Positions 55,854 through 64,000 of a DNA stretch of 64,000 nt are shown one piece after another; positions within the stretch are counted from its first letter, which is position 1, and each line of letters begins with the position of its first letter. The notes below the pieces were generated by a model. That model had not been told where the DNA came from. It was given only the letters and a program-made list of their open reading frames with translations, and did not search any database. The position numbers and the translations under genes were made by a program. This DNA is from Haberlea rhodopensis (Eukaryota; Streptophyta; Magnoliopsida; Lamiales; Gesneriaceae), in assembly GCA_907163345.1 (NCBI GenBank), contig CAJQUN010001296.1, positions 16,619 through 80,618 on the forward strand, read 5' to 3'.

Positions 55854-58409
55854 TGTGGGGTCTTCCCACCTTAACAGTGTTTTAGAGACATAAGAAGGAC
55901 TAATCATGCATTAATAACATCTTAGGGTTCTAGTTGTTACATGAGCTAATAGAATTACAGGTCAAATAAAACTTCAAAGCTTATTAGTTACATTCCCACA
56001 ATGAATGTTAATATGTTAGATTTATACTACTCCTAGAGTAGATACTAAACAGAAGCTGAATCCTATACGTTCCTGTGTTCCTCGTAGCTCACTGCCTCAA
56101 CCCGACCTTTAGTCCTTTAGTGCAAAAGCGTACCTACAGGAACAACCCATCATGAGCATGTACATCGTTACTTAACATCATAATGCAATAGCATATAAAT
56201 AAATGCATGAAAATAATTGGTAACGTATACTTCCTGGTTAATCGCATTAACCCTCTTTGGTTGTCCCTGTTTCATAGCCAGGCATAAAAATCATTAATTC
56301 TTGACACGAATGATTAAAATCATCATCTTATAAATATCATCGTCTTATAACATCATCATCATATAAGCGTCATCATCTTGTAAATATCATCATCTTATAA
56401 CATCATCATCATATAAGCATCATCATTTTATAATAACATCATCTTGTAACATCATCATCATATAAGCATCATCATCTTGTAAATATCATCATCTTATAAC
56501 ATCATCATCATATAAGCATCATCATCTTGTAAATATCATCATCTTATAACATCATCATCATATAAGCATCATCATCTTGTAAATATCATCATCTTATAAC
56601 ATCATCATCATATAATCATCATCATCTTATAACATCATAACAAAGTATAACCGTAAATGTACGACATCTTAGTTAAGTGAACATGCTGGTTATTCTTTAC
56701 CTTCTTCTTGTTGTTCCTGATTCATAATCATGCATATGGGCATCTTACCCTGTGGCATCTTACCACATTATAAACATCGCATGGCCTCTTACCATGTGGG
56801 GCATCTTACCCGTGGCATCTTACCACAAATGAACATCGCATGGCCTCTTACCATGTGGGGCATCTTACCCCGTGGCATCTTACCACAAATAAGCATCGCA
56901 TGGCCTCTTACCATGTGGGGCATCTTACCCCGTGGAATCTTACCACAAATAAACATTGCATCACATCATCATATAAACATCGTATAAAACATCATCGTAT
57001 AAACATCGTATATACATCATCATATAAACATCATCATTTCATCGTATATATTCATGCGATAAATGCATAGTCATAGTGTAGGGATGTGTTTTACCGTCCG
57101 ATGCCCGTACGTCTCTTACGTACCTTTTCAAAAAGAGGAGGAGTCAACAGACTTTATCTCCTTGATGGTGCCGGTACCTGGGATGGCTCTACAAGACCAC
57201 ACAATACCATATTAGATGCCTCAATAACATCTCACATCATAAACTTAACAAATAAAACATCATTTTATTTTTCAACTTTCTGTCTCTCTCGATCGATCGG
57301 CCCCGAGGTCTCGATCGATCGAGAGACTGTGCACAACAGTGCTCAACCATTCTGCCTCGATCGATCGATCGAAACATTTTACTGATCGATCGAGGAGCTT
57401 CACCGATCGATCGAGAAATCCATCGATCGATCGGCACCTGAAATTCAAAACATGCTTTAAGCATTCTGTCTCGCTCGATCGATCGGGACCAAATCTCGAT
57501 CGATCGAGAGCTCTGAAAAATCGGGACTTCCCCAGATTTTTGAGCACCTCTTTTCACACCATCATTTCTACTTCATAACATAACATACTTGCTCAATCAA
57601 ACATGCTAGGAGCATCATAAAACTTCTATGTAAGCATTTAAATTCAAGGTTCAACAAAACCTAAACTAGCATGCAACATAACCTCATCATAATCTTCAAC
57701 CTCAACCAACTTATACAGAAACAGGGCATGTTCTTCCTTGCCCAGAAGTTCGAGCACTTACTTTCATAACAAGAAAACCAACACATAACGTAAGTAATAT
57801 ACTCGAACAAGCATGCTAGGAGCTTCATAATACTTCATGTAAGCACGTAAATTCAAGGTTTCAACCAACCCTTACACTAGCATGCTGCAAACCACACAAC
57901 CAAACCCTATCTTAACCAAGTTCCCAGAAAAACAGGGGTCATGGATTACCTCACTCTTTTTGCTCCCTTTTGGCAAGGATTTCTCACCACAATCCACAAG
58001 CCAATCTCCACCTTCTGCAGCTTTTCCTGGACGATTTTGGGGAGAGGAAGGGGAGAGGAAGAAGTGTCTTGGAAGCAAATGAGTGAAGCATGGGTGAGGG
58101 ATGTGATGGGGTATGGGCTGCCAAGTGGGGGGGGGGGGGGGTGACCGAGTGGCAGGGTGGGTGGTGTGGGTTGGGTGGTCCTGTGGTGTTTAATTGTGTC
58201 CCGGTATATAGTACACTGTATTAAAATATCCTCACTCGATATTTTCTAACTTCATTTATTAATACTCCTTTAAAACACTCAAACATGCCCCCTAAATGAT
58301 ATCATCATATCATAATTATACTCCCCAATTTAAATACACCACAACTCTTAAACATAACATAAATCGTCATCATAGCACCATAATCATATAACATTTCGGT
58401 GGTATTACA
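55854..58409 (-). repeat. G2 3' LTR, 2556 bp
   Basis: Plus strand: TGTGGGG to GGTATTACA. It carries stem arms (56136-56148 and 56261-56270), ATCATC repeats (56300-56640), the 59-bp array (56735-56950), phased CGATCGATCG motifs (57290-57507) and a run of 15 G (58127-58141). Confidence 0.9.
57290..57507. repeat. Phased CGATCGATCG array in the G2 3' LTR
   Basis: Cores start at 57291/57313 (22 bp), then 57363, 57384, 57405 and 57425 (21, 21 and 20 bp, four in a row), then 57477/57498 (21 bp). The array repeats in the other LTR at 63138-63356. Confidence 0.93.
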
Positions 58410-58443
58410 TTACTCCCCTACTTATAAGATTTCGTCCTCGAAA
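58410..58443 (-). promoter_or_regulatory. G2 polypurine tract and palindrome
   Basis: Minus strand: GATTTCGAGGACGAAATC, then AAGTAGGGGAGTAA up to the LTR, as in G1, G3 and N1. Confidence 0.82.
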
Positions 58444-58467
58444 TCCACATGCATCATCATAACAGAA

Positions 58468-59047
58468 CTAAACCATAAAAACATACCAGAGAATAGTTCC
58501 GGATAGTGCTGCACCATATGCCGTTCCGTCTCCTATGTAGCCTCCTCGACCACCCCGACGATCCCACTGAACTTTGACCATTGGTATAAACTTTGCTTCG
58601 TAGTCTGCGAATCCTCTCGACCCAGAATTCTGATTGGTCGTTCTACGTAGGACACATCTGAGTCTAACTGACTTCTGTAGGCTGTAAGACATGAGACGGG
58701 TCTGGCTCATACTTCCATAACATGGAGACATGGAAAACATCATGTATGCCAGACAAGGATGGCGGTAGAGCCAAACGATAAGCCAATGTACCGATTCGCT
58801 GCAAACACTTCATATGGTCCGACATACCTTGGAGATAACTTCCCTTGCATCCCAAACGAACCACACCCCTGAAGGGCGAGATCTTTAAGAAGACCCTGAC
58901 TCCTAACTGGAATTCCAGCGGTCGTCGCCGCTTATTGGCATAGGCTGCTTGCCTATCCTGGGTTGTTTTCATCTTTTGGTGTATCATCTTAATATTTTCT
59001 TCCATGTCCTTTATCATAGCCGGTCCTCCGACCGCTTTGCTAGTCAA
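58468..59047 (-). pseudogene. pol: G2 integrase C-terminus and chromodomain
   Basis: The GPY-type segment (FLKISPFRGVVRLG, LQRIGTLAYRLALPPSLSGIH) and, after a frameshift near 58670, the chromodomain end (PMVKVQWDRRG) are visible. Homologous to 11701-12217 of G1. Confidence 0.82.
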
Positions 59048-59764
59048 GTCCTCCCAATACAGCGGTGATTTACATCGTCGTCCATAAAGAGCTTCAAAGG
59101 GCCATTTGAATGCTCGCCTGATAGCTGTTAATTAAAGGAGAACTCTACCAGTTGTATAGAATCTTGTCACAGAGTATCAAACTCCAATACACATGTCCTC
59201 ATCATATCCTCGAGTGTGAAGTAAACCTTGGGTCTCTGTCAGACACCATCAAGACTGGAACACCATGTAATCTCACCACATCCCGCACATATAATTGGGT
59301 CATCTTTAGGTACTCAAAAGTCATACAGTAGGGGATGAAGTGAGCTATCTTCGTTAGCCTATCCACGATCACCCAGATCGCATCAAATCCAGAGGTCGTC
59401 CTTGGTAAGTGGGTCACGAAGTCCATAATGATATGCCTCCACTTCCACTTAGGTACCTCCAAGCTCTTCAGCTCGCCACCCAGGCCTCTGCCTTTCTGCC
59501 TTTACCCTGTTGGCAGATCAAACATCTTTTAACGAAAGCGATCACATCGTGCTTCATGCGTCTCCACCAGAACTGACCACTTAGGTCCTTATACATTTTC
59601 CTTCCTCCTGGGTGGATATTGAACCGACTACTATGAGCCCGTTCTGGCATTCCTTTAAGCAATTCCTGCGTATCTGGGACCACCCATCGGTTGTCCAATC
59701 TCAAGGAATCGTCCTCAGCCACTCCAACTTTGATGGCTGACCCCGAAGTACCAATAATGACCAC
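59048..59764 (-). pseudogene. pol: G2 integrase core, catalytic Glu region deleted
   Basis: The zinc-binding part (HSSRFNIHPGGRKMYKDL, CLICQQ) and the Asp motifs MDFVTHLPRT and VSDRDPRFTSH are present. After FTSH the sequence jumps to the equivalent of LEDM (59215-59220). About 100 bp are lost, including the PQTDGQTE motif with the catalytic Glu. G1 retains that segment, so this loss is specific to G2. Confidence 0.85.
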
Positions 59765-60400
59765 CGCGGAACCTCATTCTCTGACCTCTGGGCTTTCCTG
59801 GTAATCTTGAATATGTCTGGCTCAGTCAACAAGGTTGACACTCGCACTGGCGACGCGTCCACATCAAAATCATAGCCCAGATGGCAACAAGAGGTCATCA
59901 TCGCTGATAACACATAGCGTCCTCCAGCAGTACACTTCACTTCCAACTTAAGGCGTCTGCTGTCAAATTTGCTTTACATGAATAGTCCATCTATCTTCTT
60001 TGTTGCCTATTCAACTCAGCCTGTGTGAACAAAACTTCAGGCTCTTATAGTCCGTGTAGATGGCAAACGACGTACCATGCAAGTAATGCTCCAAATCTTC
60101 AAGGCAAATATAATGGCTGCCAGCTCCAAATCATGGACTGGGGTACCTAGCCTCATGTGGTTCAACCGCCTCGATGCATAAGCCACCACATGCTTATCTT
60201 GCATCAACACACAGTCCAAACCCTGCAGTGATGCAGTCGTGTACCTAGCAAACTTCTTATCCTCAGAAGGAATTACCAATATAGGTGTCGTAGTCAAACG
60301 ACGCTTCAATTCTTGGAAGCTTTCCTCACAAGCTTCGGACCAATAGAACGGCACTCCTTTCTGAGTCAGCTGTGTCAGGGGCCTGTCAATCCCTAAGGAT
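59765..60400 (-). pseudogene. pol: G2 RNase H and start of integrase
   Basis: RNase H motifs: WSEACEESFQELKRRL, LDCVLMQDKHVVAYASRRL, HDLELAAIIFALKIW. The frame breaks near 60040 and again before DVDASPVRVSTLLTEPDIF (59946-59701). The first catalytic Asp site reads YTTAS instead of YTDAS. Confidence 0.83.
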
Positions 60401-60860
60401 CTGAAGTACTGTTCTCAAGTGCTTCACGTGTTCCTCTTCAGTTCGAGAGTAAATGATCATATCGTCAATGAAAACTATGACAACACTGATCCAAATATGG
60501 TTGGGGTACCCTGTTCATCAGGCTCATAAAATAGCTGGGGCATTCGTCCCCCAAAGGGCATGACTAGAATCCGTAGTACCCATATCTAGTCCGGAAAGCT
60601 GTCTTCTGTACATCATCCTCTCGAACTCGAATCTGATGATACCCGATCTCAGATCGATCTTACTGTAGAGCCCCGTACTCTGCAGCTGATCAAACAAATC
60701 ATTAATCCTTAGAAACAGATACTTATTCTTCACTATGGCTTTGTTCAGTTGTCTGTAATCGACGTGCAGCCGATCGAACCATCTTTCCTCTTATCAAACA
60801 AAACTGGTGCACCCAGGCGATACGCTAGGGCGTATATAGCCCTTATCAAGGAGCTCTTGC
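60401..60860 (-). pseudogene. pol: G2 reverse transcriptase with internal deletion
   Basis: KNKYLFLRINDLFDQL, IDLRSG and a damaged catalytic region (the complement of GTCAATG near 60465 fits FIDD). The thumb/connection segment is absent, with the same join as in G1: the text equivalent to LQILRD, then PLTQ, then KGVPFYW (60350-60415). Confidence 0.83.
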
Positions 60861-60879
60861 AACTGAACCTTTAACTCCC

Positions 60880-61400
60880 TTAGCTCCGCTGGTGCCATCC
60901 TATACGGGCACGAGAAATGGTAGACGTCCCTGGTAGTAACTTAATCCCAAACTCGACCTCTCTCGTCGGTGGGAATCCGGGAATGTCTTCCGGAGATACA
61001 TCAGGAAACACCGCCACTACGGGCACATCCTCAACCTTTAACTCTTTCCTCTTCTCCGCCATAACAACAATAGATGAGATATCCTTTATGGTCTTGTTCC
61101 AATATCTGTGCCATCTTAACAGCAGATATTAATGAATCCTTGAACGGAACCATCCCCATAGAATGTCCATTGGACTCCCATATCAGACTTGAATCGGACA
61201 GTCCTTGTCTGCAGTCCACAACTGCCTGATACTTGTTCAGCACATCGATGCCCACAATGCATTCGAAGTCTGGCATTCTCAGAACAATCGAGTTTGTCCT
61301 CAGCTCGTTGCCCTCAAAATAAATGAGGCCGTCATAAACAATCTGGCCAGTTATCAAACTTCTTCCAGGGGGTCGAGACTACAAGAGGCATGGACGACGG
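60880..61400 (-). pseudogene. pol: G2 protease remnant
   Basis: It starts after the active site: QIVYDGLIYFEGNEL, GIDVLNKYQAVVDC, then the linker EDIPGFPPTREVEFGIKLLP. No D-T-G is present. The join with leader sequence near 61395-61430 is the same as that at 9122-9150 in G1. Confidence 0.85.
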
Positions 61401-61636
61401 AGGAGTGCATATGAAATCGCATCGTTTACTTCTGCATTCGCTGCTATGCTGCAACACAAGGCTTAACCACAATTCCCAAAAGCAGTTCATATAAAGCACA
61501 TCGTTAGATAATTAAACATGTTAGCATAACATAGGAACTTCATATGCAACATACATATAAAAACATGTTCAAAAGTAAGCACCTAGCCAACTTATTGCTA
61601 AGCTACCCTTCACTCATTCCCGAGTATCTAACCACT

Positions 61637-61648
61637 GCTCTGATACCA
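61637..61648 (-). promoter_or_regulatory. G2 primer-binding site (tRNA-iMet)
   Basis: Minus strand TGGTATCAGAGC, four bases from the LTR end at 61653. Confidence 0.92.
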
Positions 61649-61652
61649 CTAA

Positions 61653-64000
61653 TGTGGGGTCTTCCCACCTTAACAGTGTTTTAGAGACATAAGAAGGACT
61701 AATCATGCATTAATAAATCTTAGGGTTCTAGTTGTTACATGAGCTAACAGAATTACAGGTCAAATAAAACTTCAAAGCTTATTAGTTACATTCCCACAAT
61801 GAATGTTAATATGTTAGATTTATACTACTCCTAGAGTAGATACTAAACAGAAGCTGAATCCTATACATTCCTGTGTTCCTCGTAGCTCACTGCTCAACCC
61901 GACCCTTAGTCCTTTAGTCCAAAAGCGTACCTACAGGAAGAACCCATCATGAGCATGTACATCGTTACTTAACATCATAAGGCAATAGCATATAAATAAA
62001 TGCATGAAAATAATTGGTAACGTATACTTCCTGGTTAATCGCATTAACCCTCTTTTGTTGTCCCTGTTTCATAGCCAGGCATAAAAATCATTAATTCTTG
62101 ACACGAATGATTAAAATCATCATCTTATAAATATCATCGTCTTATAACATCATCATCATATAAGCGTCATCATCTTGAAAATATCATCATCTTATAACAT
62201 CATCATCATATAAGCATCATCATTTTATAAATAACATCATCTTGTAACATCATCATCATCATTGTAAATTCATCATCTTATAACATCATCATCATATAAG
62301 CATCATCATCTTGTAAAATATCATCATCTTATAACATCATCATCATATAAGCATCATCATCTTGTAAATATCCTCATCTTATAACATCATCATCATAAGC
62401 ATCATCATCTTGTAAATATCATCATCTTACAAATCATCATATTCATATAATCATCGTCATCTTATAACATCATAACAAAGTATAACCGTAAATGTACGAC
62501 ATCTTAGTTAAGTGAACATGCTGGTTATTCTTTACCTTCTTCTTGTTGTTCCTGATTCATAATCATGCATATGGGCATCTTACCCTGTGGCATCTTACCA
62601 CATTATAAACATCGCATGGCCTCTTACCATGTGGGGCATCTTACCCCGTGGCATCTTACCACAAATGAAATCGCATGCCCTCTTACCATGTGGGGCATCT
62701 TACCCGTGGCGTGGCATCTTACCACAAATAAGCATCGCATGGCCTCTTACCATGTGGGGCATCTTACCCCGTGGCATCTTACCACAAATAAACATTGCAT
62801 CACATCATCATATCATCGTATAAACATCACGTATAAACATCGTATAAACATCATCATATAAACATCGTATAAACATCATCATTTCATCGTATATATTCAT
62901 GAGATAAATGCATAGTCATAGTGTAGGGATGGATGTGTTTTACCGTCCGATGCCCGTACGTCTCTTACGTACCTTTTCAAAAAGAGGAGGAGTCAACAGA
63001 CTTTATCTCCTTGATGGTGCCGGTACCTGGGATGGCTCTACAAGACCACACAATACCATATTAGATGCCTCAATACCATCACATCATAAACTTAACAAAA
63101 TAAAAACATCATTTTATTTTTCAACTTTCTATCTCTCTCGATCGATCGGCCCGAGGTCTCGATCGATCGAGAGACTGTGCACAACAGTGCTCAACCATTC
63201 TGCCTCGATCGATCGATCGAAACATTTTACCGATCGATCGAGGAGCTTCACCGATCGATCGAGAAATCCATCGATCGATCGGCACACCTGAAATTCAAAA
63301 CATGCTTTAAGCATTCTGTCTCGCTCGATCGATCGGGACCAAATCTCGATCGATCGAGAGCTCTGAAAAATCGGGACTTCCCCAGATTTTTGAGCACTCT
63401 TTTCACACCATCATTTCTACTTCATAACATAACATACTTGCTCAATCAAACATGCTAGGAGCATCATAAAACTTCTATGTAAGCATTTAAATTCAAGGTT
63501 CAACAAAAACCTAAACTAGCATGCAACATAACATCTCATCATAATCTTCAACTCAACCAACTTATACAGAAACAGGGCATGTTCTTCCTTGCCCAGAATT
63601 TCGAGCACTTACTTTCATAACAAGAAAACCAACACATAACGTAAGTAATATATTCGAACAAACATGCTAGGAGCTTCATAATAATTCCATGTAAGCACGT
63701 TAAATTCAAGGTTTCAACCAACCCTTACACTAGCATGACTGCAAACACCACAACCCAAACCCTATCTTAACAAGTTCCACAGAATCCCCGGAAAAACAGG
63801 GTCATGGATTACCTCACTCTTTTTGCTCCCTTTTTGGCAGGATTTCTCACCACAATCACAAGCCAATCTCCACCTTCTGCAGCTTTTCCTGGACGATTTG
63901 GGGAGAGGAAGGGGAGAGGAAGAAGTGTCTGGAAGCAAAGAGTGAAGCATGGGTGAGGGATGTGATGGGGTATGGGCTGCAAGTCGGGGGGGGGGGGGGG
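61653..64000 (-). repeat. G2 5' LTR, truncated by window end
   Basis: It matches 55854-58200 with small indels and substitutions: the same ATCATC repeats (62110-62480), 59-bp array (62570-62790), palindrome array (63138-63356) and G run (63986 to the window end). The last ~270 bp are outside the window. Confidence 0.9.

Larger units (their letters stand above)
55854..64000 (-). mobile_element. G2: gag-less chromovirus, same family as G1
   Basis: On the minus strand: 5' LTR (from beyond 64000 to 61653), PBS, truncated protease, RT, RNase H, integrase, chromodomain, PPT and 3' LTR (58409-55854). LTR arrays and internal deletions match G1. The element lacks gag, the protease active site and, additionally, the part of integrase holding the catalytic Glu. 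It cannot move on its own. The right end is outside the window. Confidence 0.88.

Noticed and set aside
56730..57070. His/Leu-rich frames on the plus strand of G2
   Set aside because: They translate the 59-bp LTR array in the antisense direction.

Overview
The window is plant nuclear DNA made almost entirely of transposable elements. I found no convincing host gene, rRNA gene, tRNA gene or CRISPR array. The evidence for a plant is the set of element families: a SIRE-type Ty1/copia element, chromodomain-bearing Ty3/gypsy elements (Tekay/Del type), an Athila-type gag with a tRNA-Asp primer site, and a decayed endogenous caulimovirid (plant pararetrovirus). The host is a flowering plant; a eudicot seems likelier but is not shown.

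Layout. (1) 1-6339: plus-strand SIRE-like copia element C1, with partial 5' LTR, PBS and broken gag-pol; its 3' LTR is missing. (2) 6340-12899: plus-strand gypsy element G1, with a complete 2.55-kb LTR, a pol without gag, and a second LTR cut off at 12899. (3) 12900-32146: minus-strand copia element C2, cut within RT at 12899/12900. Its 5' LTR (17684-32146) is split by two insertions: the rearranged Athila-like element A1 (18234-29632, TSD CTAAT) and the probable solo LTR S1 (29978-31446, flanked by CATAT). (4) 32147-51843: pieces of one endogenous caulimovirid, interrupted by the coding-free LTR element N1 (32688-38743, TSD CATAT), the solo LTR S2 (41242-42148) and the nearly complete chromovirus G3 (42231-50858, TSD CAACA). 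(5) 51844-64000: four LTR elements, each inserted in the LTR of the previous one. They are G6 (minus), G4 (plus), G5 (plus) and G2 (minus), and G2 runs off the window end.

How the parts relate. G1 and G2 are two insertions of one family that share the same loss of gag and the protease active site and the same deletion in pol. That family therefore multiplied while defective, using proteins from another element. N1 has no coding capacity and almost identical LTRs, so it is probably a recent passenger too. G3 is the only element that is nearly coding-complete; it is stopped by two CGA-to-TGA changes and one frameshift. A1 carries gag and a plant-transposon-type ORF but no pol.

The most unusual signals are not genes. 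Several unrelated LTRs and leaders carry arrays of short CpG-containing motifs spaced at about 21 bp, or at multiples of about 10.5 bp. The commonest motif is the palindrome CGATCGATCG (G1, G2, G3, A1); S1 uses a different palindrome, GGCGTA..TACGCC, at the same phase. Separately, the chromovirus-type LTRs share a long-range stem whose two arms change together between families. All comparisons were made by eye; no alignment or database search was run.
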